Assembly: GCF_900232865.1 (NCBI RefSeq)
Contig: NZ_OCTS01000007.1
Location: 62,001-126,000, forward strand
DNA: 64,000 nt
Direction of reading: 5' to 3'
Source of the DNA: Corynebacterium dentalis
Lineage (GTDB): Bacteria > Actinomycetota > Actinomycetes > Mycobacteriales > Mycobacteriaceae
Below, piece by piece: positions 36,931 through 47,069 of this stretch; position 1 is the first letter of the stretch; each line of letters starts with the position of its first letter. Both the position numbers and the translations under genes were made by a program. A model generated the notes under the pieces. It searched no databases. It was not told where the DNA came from and worked only from the letters and a program-made list of their open reading frames with translations.

Positions 36931-38235
36931 ATGACTTCTGACACAAGCCCCGTATCCAACCCACACGCTGACTCGCAATTCGAAGGCACCGTGACTGACA
37001 CCCTCGAAGACGGACTCGTGCCGGCACTACTGACCGTCACCGGCCCGGACCGCCCCGGCGTGACCGCAGCGTTCTTTAGCATCCTGTCTGACTTCCAGGT
37101 GCAGCTGCTGGATATTGAGCAGTCCGTCTTCCGCGGCAATCTGTCCTTGGCTGCGCTGGCCGGCGTGGGGAAACAAGACCTCGATTCACTGCGCGACGGC
37201 ATGCAGGCCACGCTGAGTTCCTATGGCATGGGCGTGCAGGTGCAAGCGGACCGAGACCTGGAATCGACCCGTCCACGCTCTACCCACGTCATGGTGGTGA
37301 TTGGGCAGCCGGTGACCGCGGCGCACATCTCGCAGATCGGACAGACGCTCGCGGATTACGGTGCCAACATTGATTCGATTCATGGCATCGCCGATTACCC
37401 AGTCACCGGGTTGGAGCTGGAGCTGACCGTGGCCAATGCGTCTCCCGGGGGCGGTGTGCCTCTTCGTAAGGCTCTGGCGGAGCTCACCGGCGAGATTGGC
37501 GTGGACATCGCCATCGAGCGCGGCGGATTGGCGCGGCGTGCGAAGCGTTTGATTTGTTTCGACGTGGACTCCACTCTGATTCAGCACGAGGTCATCGAAA
37601 TGCTGGCCGCGTACGCAGGGAAGGAAGCGGAGGTTGCCGAGGTCACCGAGCGCGCGATGCGCGGCGAGCTGGACTTCTCGGAATCCCTCCACGAGCGCGT
37701 GAAGGCTCTGGCCGGACTGGATGCCTCCGTGGTGGACAACGTGGCGCGCGATATCAAGCTCACCCCAGGTGCACGCACCACAATCCGCACGTTGAAGCGG
37801 TTGGGTTACAAGACGGGCGTGGTGTCTGGCGGGTTCATCCAAGTGATTGAGCCGCTGGCGCGGGAGCTGGAGCTGGACTTCGCACGAGCCAACACCTTGG
37901 AGATCAAGGAGGGCAAGCTCACGGGACGGGTCATCGGCCCGGTTATTGACCGTCGTGCCAAGGCGGAGTCATTGAAGGAGTTCGCGTGGTCCAATGGCAT
38001 TCAGCTGTCCCAGACCGTGGCCGTGGGCGATGGCGCCAACGATATTGACATGCTCTCCACGGCCGGCTTGGGTATTGCCTTCAACGCCAAGCCTGCTCTG
38101 CGTGAGGTGGCGGACGCTGCAGTGAACCACCCGTTCCTCGACCAAGTGCTGTTCCTGTTGGGAATCTCGCGCCATGAGATCGAGGACGCGGACCTGCGCG
38201 ACGGTACTTACCGTCGCGTTCCGCTGGAGGACTAG
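36931..38235 (+). CDS. serB: Phosphoserine phosphatase
   Basis: SerB makes serine from phosphoserine. The 434-aa protein has two N-terminal ACT domains (VTGPDRPGVTAAFFSIL near 32; VMVVIGQPVTAAHISQIG near 115) and a C-terminal HAD phosphatase with catalytic Asp211 and Asp213 in FDVDSTLI, SGGF and GDGANDIDML. This long two-ACT form is typical of mycobacteria and corynebacteria, where serine can act through the ACT part. Its stop codon shares the palindrome CTAG with the stop of the convergent ligase gene. Confidence 0.95.
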   Translation: MTSDTSPVSNPHADSQFEGTVTDTLEDGLVPALLTVTGPDRPGVTAAFFSILSDFQVQLLDIEQSVFRGNLSLAALAGVGKQDLDSLRDGMQATLSSYGMGVQVQADRDLESTRPRSTHVMVVIGQPVTAAHISQIGQTLADYGANIDSIHGIADYPVTGLELELTVANASPGGGVPLRKALAELTGEIGVDIAIERGGLARRAKRLICFDVDSTLIQHEVIEMLAAYAGKEAEVAEVTERAMRGELDFSESLHERVKALAGLDASVVDNVARDIKLTPGARTTIRTLKRLGYKTGVVSGGFIQVIEPLARELELDFARANTLEIKEGKLTGRVIGPVIDRRAKAESLKEFAWSNGIQLSQTVAVGDGANDIDMLSTAGLGIAFNAKPALREVADAAVNHPFLDQVLFLLGISRHEIEDADLRDGTYRRVPLED

Positions 38236-39809
38236 CGTTCGGTTTCGCGTTTCTTTAATTCTCGACGCAATATCTTGCCGGTCGCAGACTTAGGGATCTG
38301 GTCCAAGAATTCCAATTCCCGGATCTTCTTGTATGGGGCAACACGATCGGCCACGTGTGCCATGATCGCGTTCTTTTCCTCTTCGGTGGCCTCCACTCCG
38401 GGCTGAAGAACCACGAAGCCCTTAGGGATCTCCTCGCCCTCGCGCTGTACGCCGATGGCGGCGGAATCTGCGACGTTGTGGTGGGTGAGCAGGGCGGCTT
38501 CTAGCTCGGCTGGCGGAACCTGGTAGCCCTTGTACTTGATCAGTTCCTTGAGGCGGTCCACGATGAACACGTGGCCTTGCGCGTTTTGCACGGCCAGATC
38601 GCCGGTGCGCAGCCATCCGTCATCCGTGAGGGTGGCTGCGGTTTCTTCGGGGCGGTTGAGGTAGCCGCGCATGACCTGTGGCCCTTGGATCCACAGTTCG
38701 CCGACTTCAGAGAGCTCCTCGCCAGCTGGCAGATCGATTTCCTCCAGCGTCTCCGGATCCATCAGTTTGTGCGAGGTATTGGGCACTGCCTCGCCGATGG
38801 CGCCGCGGTCATACTCTGGCTTGATGTTGATGTGCGTCATCGGAGAGGTTTCCGTCATGCCGTAGCCCTGCTGCATGTGCACGCCCAAGCGCTCTTCCAC
38901 CGCAGCTGCGAGGTCCGCGTTCAGGCTGGCAGCGCCGGAAAACAGCGCGCGTAGCGAGGAGAGGTCGTAGTTGTCCACGGCCGGGTGCTTGGCTAGCAGC
39001 ACCGCGATGGGCGGGGCAATGAAGGAGAACGTGACGTTGAAGCGCTGGTGAGCGCGCAAGAAGCTGTCAATCTCGAAGCGCGGCAGCGTGACCAGCGTGG
39101 CTCCTGTAGCCAGGGCGAGGTTGACTAGCGCCGTGAGTCCATAGATGTGGAAGAACGGCAGCACGCCGAAGACCACATCGTCCTTCTTCACCAAGCCCAT
39201 GGATTTGGCCTGCATGACATTCATCGCCAAGTTCTCATGAGTTAGCTGGACTCCCTTGGGCAAAGCAGTAGTGCCAGACGAATAGGGGAGTGCGGCCAGG
39301 TGAGACGCGCTGTTGATCTTGACTTTAGGAGCGGTGCGGCGCTCGGCGAACCACTGTTGCAGCCCGTTGTTGGCGTCGAGAAAAATAACCTGCTCCACAC
39401 CGACCTTTTTGGCGGCGTTGGCGGACGTCTCACCGAGGGCAGCGACGGTGAGCAACATGGACGCGCCACTGTCCTCGAGTTGGGCGGCGATGGAATCTTC
39501 GGTGGCCAGCAGGGACACGGGGCTCAGTACAGCGCCGAGTCGCCACACAGCGTGCGCGGCGACGATGAAGCCCACGGAATTGGGGCAGTGTAGCGCCACC
39601 ACATCGCCGGGTTGAACGCCCAGGTGGTACAGGCCTCCGGCGGCGGATTCGGTGTGAGTCCGCAGCTCGGCGTAGGTGGTTTCGGTGCCGTCGGCCACAT
39701 CGATGATTGCTACCTTGTCCTCTAGTTCGGAATCGATATCACCGTAGAGGAGGTCGAAAAGTCCGAGTTGTGGGGACTCGATATCCGTTTGAGAGCTGGC
39801 GATTGGCAT
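38232..39809 (-). CDS. AMP-forming acyl-CoA / 4-coumarate-CoA ligase-like synthetase
   Basis: A 525-aa ANL-superfamily enzyme that adenylates a carboxylic acid and transfers it to CoA. Motifs are LPYSSGTTALPKGVQLTH (A3), GYGMTETSPMTH (A5), GWLRTGDLA (A7) and the catalytic Lys in PKSATGKILRRELKK (A10). The closest general class is 4-coumarate-CoA ligase; the real substrate, a medium-chain or aromatic acid, cannot be told. ATG 39809 has AAGGAG 6 nt upstream; the frame stays open further, but without a site. Confidence 0.85.
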   Translation of the reverse strand: MPIASSQTDIESPQLGLFDLLYGDIDSELEDKVAIIDVADGTETTYAELRTHTESAAGGLYHLGVQPGDVVALHCPNSVGFIVAAHAVWRLGAVLSPVSLLATEDSIAAQLEDSGASMLLTVAALGETSANAAKKVGVEQVIFLDANNGLQQWFAERRTAPKVKINSASHLAALPYSSGTTALPKGVQLTHENLAMNVMQAKSMGLVKKDDVVFGVLPFFHIYGLTALVNLALATGATLVTLPRFEIDSFLRAHQRFNVTFSFIAPPIAVLLAKHPAVDNYDLSSLRALFSGAASLNADLAAAVEERLGVHMQQGYGMTETSPMTHINIKPEYDRGAIGEAVPNTSHKLMDPETLEEIDLPAGEELSEVGELWIQGPQVMRGYLNRPEETAATLTDDGWLRTGDLAVQNAQGHVFIVDRLKELIKYKGYQVPPAELEAALLTHHNVADSAAIGVQREGEEIPKGFVVLQPGVEATEEEKNAIMAHVADRVAPYKKIRELEFLDQIPKSATGKILRRELKKRETER

Positions 39810-40037
39810 ATGGTTCTCCTTGGTTGGGATCCGTGAAGCCCCAATCATAGTTTGTTTCTGAAGGCAAATAGTCGCAATGCGATAAATGGGCCTCGCGGTC
39901 ACGTGGCGAGGGGTGAAAGTTCGTTTTTTCGAGTCGACGCCAAGCTCCAACAAGCGCGAGCATTACAAAAATATTTCTACATTTAGAACTAGCATCGTTG
40001 CTAGAGGGCGTAGCTCAAGGTGCTAGCATGATGAACC

Positions 40038-42680
40038 GTGAGGACAACGTGGACCGTACTGCTAAGGGATATCGCCCGCCTATTGAGGGTGCCTCAGGTA
40101 TGGGTGATCCTCATCGGCGTGATGGTTACCCCGGCTTTGTACTCTTGGTTTAACGTTGCGGCCTTCTGGGATCCTTACGAGAATGTAGAAAACATTCAGG
40201 TGGCGGTTGTTAATGAGGACACGGGGGATACCTCTTCTCTGACTGGTCCGCTGGATGTGGGCGGCCAACTTGAGGACAACCTCAAGGAGAATGACCAGCT
40301 GGGATGGGCGTTCATGGATGCCCAGGAGGCCGACGAGGCCTTGCGTAAAGGCGATGTTTACGCCTCCATCACCATTCCTCCCTCGTTCACCGCTGATATT
40401 CTCGGCATTTTCGAGGGCAAGTACTCGGAACCTGAACTGAAGTATCAGGTCAACGAAAAGATCTCCGCGATCTCTCCCAAGATCACGGACACGGGCGCAA
40501 ACAGCCTGGATGCCGTCATCAATTCGGTGGTCAAGGAAAAGGTCGCTGACGCGGTGACCAAGGAGCTCAAGAAGCAGGGCGGTCGCCTGGAAGATCATTT
40601 GGATAGCGCGCAAGGCAATGCGATCGATGCCTTTGATGAGACCTCACGGACGCTGGATAATGCCAGCAATGAGCTGGCTGGGGTGCAGCAGAAGATAGCT
40701 GATGCGGACCCGACTATCGTCGCGGCTCAAGATACCTTGCGTTCGGTTGATACCTCCCTGGATACGGCGCAGCAGTCTTTATCAGAAGTTCAATCGATCA
40801 TGACGGACGTGCAAGGTGAGATCTCTACATTCGCCACGGAGACTTCCGGCGCCTTCGTGGATGGCACGGGTGCATTGGCTGATGGAACGGCATCTGCGAA
40901 CTCGGCGGTGGCCTCAGTCGCCGGAGAGCTGGAACGAGCAAACTCCACTGTGGGAACCGCACGCCGTGATGCCTCAGATGCTCTGAGACAGGGCGAGCGG
41001 ACAGTGGAACAGCTGCAGGGAATGCTGCGTGCCACGGCGCTGGCCCCGGGTGCTACGCAGCCATTGCAGGACGCTCTCAACGGTTTGGAGGAGCGTAACG
41101 CGGAAAACCGGGCCATCTTGGATGACCTTGATGCACTGGGTACCAATACTTCCGAATCGCTGACGGCTCTGAATGATGCCAGCGATGCGCTGGAACAAGC
41201 TACCGGACAAGCCAATGATTCCGCTGAAGCGTTGCACAAAGCCACGGGAGAGACGCTGCCTAAAGTCCAAGCGGCCATCACCCGATTGAACAACACTGCC
41301 GGCGGGTTTTCCGGCGCGATTGGTGCTACCCGAAACCAGATCGGAAGCTCGATCACGCTCCTGGATGGAGTGCGTGAGCAGTTGGGAAAAACCAGCAATG
41401 TGCTGGGCACTTTTGGGAGCGAACTCGAGGAGACGGCCGATGGTCTGAACACCGCGAAGATGGATGTGGCGGCTTTGAAGTTCGCCGAAGATGGCAGCTT
41501 GCTGGATACCGTGACATCTTTAGATTCCGTGGGAATTTCCCGCTTCCTCGCCTCACCTGCTGAGATCAACAGCCACGCTGTCTACCCCGTGAGCTCCTAT
41601 GGCTCCGGTATGGCGGCTCTGTTTACCAACCTGTCGCTGTGGATCGGCGCCTTCATGTTGACGATCATCTTCCGCGTGGAGGTGGATAGGGAAGGCCTCA
41701 GGAGGCTGTCTGTCAGGCAGGCCTTGAGCGGGCGATTGGCTTTGCTCGGCATATTTGCTTTTTGTCAGGCTGTGATCGTATCGATCGGTAACCTCATCAT
41801 TGGCGTGCAAACCGTAAACCCGTTGGTCTTTATCGGCACGGCGGTGTTCATCGGTATTAGCTACGTCACGATCGTCTATAGCTTGGTCGCTACCTTGGGG
41901 CACTTAGGCCGAGGAATCGTAGTGGTGCTTGCTTTCCTACAGATCACGGGGGCCTCGGGATTGTATCCGATTGAAATGACGCCAGACTTCTTCCAACTGA
42001 TCCACCCGCTATTGCCGATTACGTACGGTGTGGATGCGCTGCGTGAAACCATTGGCGGCTTTTATGGCACCTTCTACTGGAAGTCCGTGGGAGTCTTGGG
42101 ATTCATGGCGCTGATGGCCTACGTGGTGGGAGTCCTGCTGAAGCGCGGACTCGCCAATGTGATGCGCTTGGTCAACGAACAGCTGGACAGGGGCGAGCTA
42201 ATCGTTAGCGACCGAGTGGAAGTTGCGGGGCATGGATATCGCCTGCGCGATGTGCTCATCGCCGTGCGCGATCAGGATGCTTTCCGCGATACGCTCGACC
42301 ATCGATGGAAGACGTTACGCACAAACTACTCGTTCTTGCTGCGTTTAGTGGCAATCGTGGGACTCGTTGGCAGCGTGGTGATCGCGCTGTTGGCACAGTT
42401 CCTCCGAGATCACAGCGACATCCTATTTGGATTGCTGTGCGTATGGTTCTTCCTGATCATTGCCTTTGTGGCCGGATTGGAGTACGTCAAGCAAAGCTAC
42501 CGGCACGCTTACACCCTGTCTGAATTGCCGTCGAAGGAGCTACGAGACGAACTCTCTTCAACGATGTCTGCCAGCTCAATGCCAAGAGAGTCCAACGAAC
42601 CAAAATCCACCCTCACCGCGAGTAGCCACGGCGAATCCCGTCAGGATTCCACGAACGACGGCCAAGGTAGCCCATCATGA
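40038..42680 (+). CDS. YhgE/Pip family membrane protein, first of pair
   Basis: An 880-aa protein of the YhgE/Pip family (phage infection protein related, ABC-2-like permease ends). One N-terminal helix (RVPQVWVILIGVMVTPALYS) and about six C-terminal helices (from residue 535) flank a long extracytoplasmic helical domain rich in Ala, Asp and Gln. The C-terminal cytosolic tail is Ser-rich. It starts at GTG 40038, with TAGCAT 8 nt upstream and no Shine-Dalgarno, so it may be leaderless. Family roles proposed elsewhere include lipid or virulence-factor export; none is demonstrated here. Confidence 0.85.
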   Translation: MRTTWTVLLRDIARLLRVPQVWVILIGVMVTPALYSWFNVAAFWDPYENVENIQVAVVNEDTGDTSSLTGPLDVGGQLEDNLKENDQLGWAFMDAQEADEALRKGDVYASITIPPSFTADILGIFEGKYSEPELKYQVNEKISAISPKITDTGANSLDAVINSVVKEKVADAVTKELKKQGGRLEDHLDSAQGNAIDAFDETSRTLDNASNELAGVQQKIADADPTIVAAQDTLRSVDTSLDTAQQSLSEVQSIMTDVQGEISTFATETSGAFVDGTGALADGTASANSAVASVAGELERANSTVGTARRDASDALRQGERTVEQLQGMLRATALAPGATQPLQDALNGLEERNAENRAILDDLDALGTNTSESLTALNDASDALEQATGQANDSAEALHKATGETLPKVQAAITRLNNTAGGFSGAIGATRNQIGSSITLLDGVREQLGKTSNVLGTFGSELEETADGLNTAKMDVAALKFAEDGSLLDTVTSLDSVGISRFLASPAEINSHAVYPVSSYGSGMAALFTNLSLWIGAFMLTIIFRVEVDREGLRRLSVRQALSGRLALLGIFAFCQAVIVSIGNLIIGVQTVNPLVFIGTAVFIGISYVTIVYSLVATLGHLGRGIVVVLAFLQITGASGLYPIEMTPDFFQLIHPLLPITYGVDALRETIGGFYGTFYWKSVGVLGFMALMAYVVGVLLKRGLANVMRLVNEQLDRGELIVSDRVEVAGHGYRLRDVLIAVRDQDAFRDTLDHRWKTLRTNYSFLLRLVAIVGLVGSVVIALLAQFLRDHSDILFGLLCVWFFLIIAFVAGLEYVKQSYRHAYTLSELPSKELRDELSSTMSASSMPRESNEPKSTLTASSHGESRQDSTNDGQGSPS

Positions 42681-45031
42681 TGAGCGCGCGAAGAATCTTC
42701 ACACAGGATATTTGGTCCATTAGACACAACACCATGACCGCTCTAGTGGTGTTTGGCCTAGTCATTATCCCGATGCTATTTTCCGTGTTCAATGTTCTGG
42801 CCAGCTGGGATCCGTTCTCGCGCACGGACGAGCTGAAGATCGCGGTTGCAAGCACCGACGAGGGATACAAGAGCGATCTGGCTGCGCTGGATGTCAACGT
42901 AGGTGACCAGGTTCTGGCACAGCTGAGCCGGAACCATCAGATCGATTGGGTCATCACGAGCAAGGACGAGGCCATTGAGGGAACTAAATCTGGTGAATAC
43001 TACGCCTCGATCGTCCTGCCGCCAGACTTCAGTACTTCACTGCTGAACTTCTATGTCACGGGTACCGAGTCCACAAAGCTGGACCTGTATACCAACCAGA
43101 AGAAGAATGCCCTGTCCACGGTCATCACTTCTCAGGGCGCTGACGGTGTAATCAACCAGATCAATGCGAACTTCACTAAGACGGTGAGCGCGGTTGGTCT
43201 CGGTGTGGTTTCTTCGCTGGACGATTACCTCAATGAGGCCGATACTCAAGCCGCCCTCGAACGCATTCAATCCCGCGTGGGAAACGTGAGCGTGCGGCTA
43301 CATTCCGGAGCCCAGACCGTGCGCTCCTTCGCGGATCTTTTGGACACGTCCCGGCCACTGATTCAGAGCGCGGGCGATATCGCGTCTGCGGCGGGTGCGC
43401 AGTTCGATGATTCCAATACGAGCATCGGCGGTGCCACTGAGGATGCCTCCGGATTGGAAGCGACAGTTGGCGGCGCCTCGGATTCGGTCGAGGCCTCGCT
43501 GAATGCGACGTCGAATAGCTATGACCTCGTGGGGCAGCGCCTAGATGCGCTGTTCGAGAACGTGGACAGTACCGGGAACTCCGCTGCGGACACCTTTGAT
43601 TCCATCGCGCAGCGAGTGCAGACACAGACTGACGGTCTGCAGAAGTTGCGAGATACCCTTGACCAGACGGTTGTGCAGCCCACCCCAGCTCAGGCACAGC
43701 CCGATATCGAGCGAGCGCTGGCTGGTCTGGATGCTGCCATCGGACGCAGCCAGGACCTGCACGATCGCTTGACTCAGACCAGTAGCGATATCCGTGCAGG
43801 GGGCGCATCGGCGCAAGAATCCAGCCAAGGCGTGCGTGATGCGATCGAGAGGGCGCGCAACGCCGTGGAGAATGCCCGCAATTCGTACAACACGAATCTC
43901 CGCCCTCAGCTCCAGCAATTGGGCGGCACCCTCAACCAGCTGGGCGATGACATCGCTGCTGTTCGGCAGAACTTGGACACGGTCAAAGGCCAGCTGGGCG
44001 ATTCGCCGGGATCGTTGGACCAGAGTCTCGCCAGTGCACAGTATTCGGCTCGCACAATGGCGGACAAGCTCGATGAGCAGAGCCAGCGCTTCTCTGATCT
44101 GGAAGGTGAGCTCGCCAATGCGGGCAAGACCGGAGATCTCTCTCGTCTGGCCCAAATCACGGGGGCAGACCCGGAGGCCCTGGCTAGCCAGTTGGTTTCT
44201 CCTGTTTCGGTAGCGCGTGAAGAGGTCTACCCCGTGGTGAGCTTCGGCGCCGGCATGCTACCTCTGTACACAACGTTGGCGCTGTGGGTGGGCGCGCTGC
44301 TCACCGCCGTGTTGGTGCGTCCAGCAGTCACGTATACCAAGCGGCAGATGATGGGTACGGATTCTGAGTCCGACGCCGAACTCGCCGACGAAGACGCTGA
44401 ATACGAAGACGAAGCTGAGTACAACGACGAGGATGCTGAAGAGGTAGGAGCCGGCGACGATCCTGACGAAGTAGCAGGCGAGGAAGATTCCGAAGAGGAA
44501 GCCTCCGATGCCGACGAACCAGCATTCTCCCCGGCACAGAGCTACTTCGGCCGGTACTGTATTTTCGCGCTGATCGGCTTGGTGCAGGCCACCTTGGCTG
44601 TGGCGGGTCTACTTGTCTTCACCCACGCAGAACCAAAGCATCCATTTCTGCTCCTGCTCACGTGCATGGTGACGAGCCTGGTGTTCATGCTCATCGTCTA
44701 CACACTGGTGCTGTCTTTCGGTAATGCGGGCAAGGCCATAGCGGTGCTCATACTAATTATCCAGGTCTCAGGCTCTGGCGGCGCCTATCCGCTGCCACTG
44801 CTGCCAGACTGGTTCCAGCACATTAGCGGCTGGCTGCCCGCCACTCACGCGATCAACGCGATGCGCTCCGCGATGGCGGGAATCTACCAGGGCGATATTT
44901 GGATTCAGCTGGGCACCCTGTTGCTGTTTGTGATCCCAACCTTGTTCTTGGGGCTGGTATTGCGACGCGGACTCGACGGCTACAACCGTCGCATTAACGA
45001 TGGCATCGAACGCACTAGGATCATGGCTTAA
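42677..45031 (+). CDS. YhgE/Pip family membrane protein, second of pair
   Basis: A 784-aa paralogue of the preceding gene with the same layout: N-terminal helix, long helical extracytoplasmic domain and C-terminal permease helices. It is distinguished by a very acidic insertion near residues 555-615 (runs of Glu/Asp) between the first C-terminal helices. The ATG overlaps the previous stop (ATGA), so the two proteins are translationally coupled and probably form a heteromer. It ends inside the dinG 3' end (11-bp convergent overlap). Confidence 0.85.
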   Translation: MMSARRIFTQDIWSIRHNTMTALVVFGLVIIPMLFSVFNVLASWDPFSRTDELKIAVASTDEGYKSDLAALDVNVGDQVLAQLSRNHQIDWVITSKDEAIEGTKSGEYYASIVLPPDFSTSLLNFYVTGTESTKLDLYTNQKKNALSTVITSQGADGVINQINANFTKTVSAVGLGVVSSLDDYLNEADTQAALERIQSRVGNVSVRLHSGAQTVRSFADLLDTSRPLIQSAGDIASAAGAQFDDSNTSIGGATEDASGLEATVGGASDSVEASLNATSNSYDLVGQRLDALFENVDSTGNSAADTFDSIAQRVQTQTDGLQKLRDTLDQTVVQPTPAQAQPDIERALAGLDAAIGRSQDLHDRLTQTSSDIRAGGASAQESSQGVRDAIERARNAVENARNSYNTNLRPQLQQLGGTLNQLGDDIAAVRQNLDTVKGQLGDSPGSLDQSLASAQYSARTMADKLDEQSQRFSDLEGELANAGKTGDLSRLAQITGADPEALASQLVSPVSVAREEVYPVVSFGAGMLPLYTTLALWVGALLTAVLVRPAVTYTKRQMMGTDSESDAELADEDAEYEDEAEYNDEDAEEVGAGDDPDEVAGEEDSEEEASDADEPAFSPAQSYFGRYCIFALIGLVQATLAVAGLLVFTHAEPKHPFLLLLTCMVTSLVFMLIVYTLVLSFGNAGKAIAVLILIIQVSGSGGAYPLPLLPDWFQHISGWLPATHAINAMRSAMAGIYQGDIWIQLGTLLLFVIPTLFLGLVLRRGLDGYNRRINDGIERTRIMA

Positions 45032-47069
45032 GACGGCGCAGCGCGCCCAGCGCCGTCTTCTGCGAGTTGGTCTCCCAGAAGTCCGGCATCGAATTACGCA
45101 AAAAGCTGCCATAGCGTGCCGTCGCTAAACGTTGATCCAACACGGCGACCATCCCGCGATCATCCACCGAACGCAGCAACCGTCCCGCGCCTTGGGCCAG
45201 CAGTAGTGCGGCATGGGTCGCGGCAACCTCCATGAAGCCATTGCGGCCAGCCTTCGCCGCGGCTTCCTGCCGCGCCTTCATCAAGGGATCATCAGGGCGT
45301 GGAAACGGAATGCGATCGATGATCACCAGGGACAAGCTCGGCCCAGGCACGTCCACGCCCTGCCATAGGCCCAATGTGCCGAACAGACACGTGGACTCGT
45401 CCTCACGGAACTGCTCGACCAGCGAGGACATGGAATCCTCGCCCTGCAACAGAATCTTGTGCGGGACCACTCCGCGGAGCTGATCCGCCATCTCCTCCGC
45501 GGCGCGCCGGGAAGAAAATAGCCCGAGCGTGCGCCCACCGGCAGCGTTGATGAGCTGCGCGGTCTCGTCGATGGCATCGGCAGAAAGCCCTTCGCGCCCT
45601 GGCTTATCCAAGTGCGTGGCCACGTAGAGGATGCCGTGCGTGCGGGCATCGAAGGGAGTGCCGACGTCCAGGGTGGTGGCGTCGGAAGAAAGACCCCACT
45701 GCGCCATCATCCCGGTGAACTTGCCTCCGAGGGCGAGGGTTGCGGACGTCAAAATGACTGTGGACTGGGAGAACAATCGCTGGCGAAGCAGATCGGCAAC
45801 GCTCAACGGCGCCACGAAGATCTGCTTTCGCTTGAGGTCTGAAGACAGCCACACCACATCTTCACCCAGCAGGTCAGCGGGCTTATCGGCGGCATCAGGG
45901 GCAGAGGCAGACAGCACGCGCTGGGCGGTATCGTGCAACTCCTCGGTGGCGGCGATCAGAGCCTGGCGTTCGGCGGCTTGGGCGGGATCGTTGCTGAACT
46001 CGCCCGCGGGGATCCCGCTGATGGTGCGGTTAGCTTTCCACGCGGCATCGCGGAGGGATGCCAGCGTGACGTCCAAACCAACGGGCACCTCGGTCCACCT
46101 GCCGATGATGGAACCCGGACGGCCCACGGGCTCAGAGGCGGCGATGGCGGAATCCAAAGCTTTGGTCCACGCATCCCCGGCGTCCTCGAGCTCGGAGCCA
46201 GCGTCCTTGCCACTCTCGCCCGCCTTCGGCGCGAGCTTTTCCACGCGTTTGGCCAGGATGGCGATGGCGGTGGGGGACAGCTCGGCGGTGGCAGCGGAGG
46301 TGATCCGCGAGACCAGCTCGTGGGCCTCATCGACCACCACCACGTCGTGCTCCGGCAGCACGGGCGCATCGGCCATCGCATCGATGGCCAGCAGTGCGTG
46401 ATTAGTCACCACCACATCCGCCTGCGCGGCCTTGGCACGCGCGAGCTCCGCGAAGCACTGTTCGCCGAACGGGCACCGCGAGGCACCCAGGCACTCGCGA
46501 GAAGCCACGGAGACCTGGCGCCACGCCTGATCGCTGACACCGCGTTCCAGGTTGTCGCGGTCTCCATCTTCAGTCTCATTGGCCCATTCGTGCAGGCGTT
46601 TGACCTGCGCACCGGTGTGGGAAATCTCCTCGGAGGAGAGCAAGGCTTCGGCATCGGGATGCACACCCGTATCGCTGTTGGCCTCCTTCGCGCCGCCGTG
46701 GACCTTGTTCAGACACAAGTAGTTGTTGCGGCCCTTGAGAATTGCAGATTCCAGTGGCCGGGGAAGCTCTTCTTTAAGTGCCTTGCTCAGCCGCGGGAGG
46801 TCGCGCTCCACCAGTTGGCGCTGCAGGGCGATGGTGGCGGTGGAGATAATCACTGGCAGGTCATCACCCATGGCACGCTGAATAGCCGGGATCAGGTAGG
46901 CCAGCGACTTACCCGTGCCCGTGCCGGCCTGAACCGCCAGGTGCTTGTGCTCTGACATGGCGGAATGCACCGCATCGGCCATCTTCTGCTGGCCCGCGCG
47001 CGGGGTGCCGCCCAGCGAATCTACAGCGGTCGCGAGCAGCTTCTGTGTGGAGTTCTGCTTGTCCGTCAC
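45021..47069 (-). CDS. dinG: ATP-dependent DNA helicase, DinG/XPD family
   Basis: A 682-aa superfamily 2 5'-3' helicase. Walker A is QAGTGTGKSLAYLIP (near 40), the DEAH box is VVVDEAHELVS (near 247), and iron-sulfur cluster cysteines are seen in YLCLNK and CLGASRCPFGEQC. The C-terminal motif VI GAGRLLRSVDDRG is intact. It begins at GTG 47069, overlapping the pncB stop (GTGA), so pncB-dinG form an operon, as in M. tuberculosis (Rv1330c-Rv1329c). Confidence 0.93.
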   Translation of the reverse strand: MTDKQNSTQKLLATAVDSLGGTPRAGQQKMADAVHSAMSEHKHLAVQAGTGTGKSLAYLIPAIQRAMGDDLPVIISTATIALQRQLVERDLPRLSKALKEELPRPLESAILKGRNNYLCLNKVHGGAKEANSDTGVHPDAEALLSSEEISHTGAQVKRLHEWANETEDGDRDNLERGVSDQAWRQVSVASRECLGASRCPFGEQCFAELARAKAAQADVVVTNHALLAIDAMADAPVLPEHDVVVVDEAHELVSRITSAATAELSPTAIAILAKRVEKLAPKAGESGKDAGSELEDAGDAWTKALDSAIAASEPVGRPGSIIGRWTEVPVGLDVTLASLRDAAWKANRTISGIPAGEFSNDPAQAAERQALIAATEELHDTAQRVLSASAPDAADKPADLLGEDVVWLSSDLKRKQIFVAPLSVADLLRQRLFSQSTVILTSATLALGGKFTGMMAQWGLSSDATTLDVGTPFDARTHGILYVATHLDKPGREGLSADAIDETAQLINAAGGRTLGLFSSRRAAEEMADQLRGVVPHKILLQGEDSMSSLVEQFREDESTCLFGTLGLWQGVDVPGPSLSLVIIDRIPFPRPDDPLMKARQEAAAKAGRNGFMEVAATHAALLLAQGAGRLLRSVDDRGMVAVLDQRLATARYGSFLRNSMPDFWETNSQKTALGALRRLKP

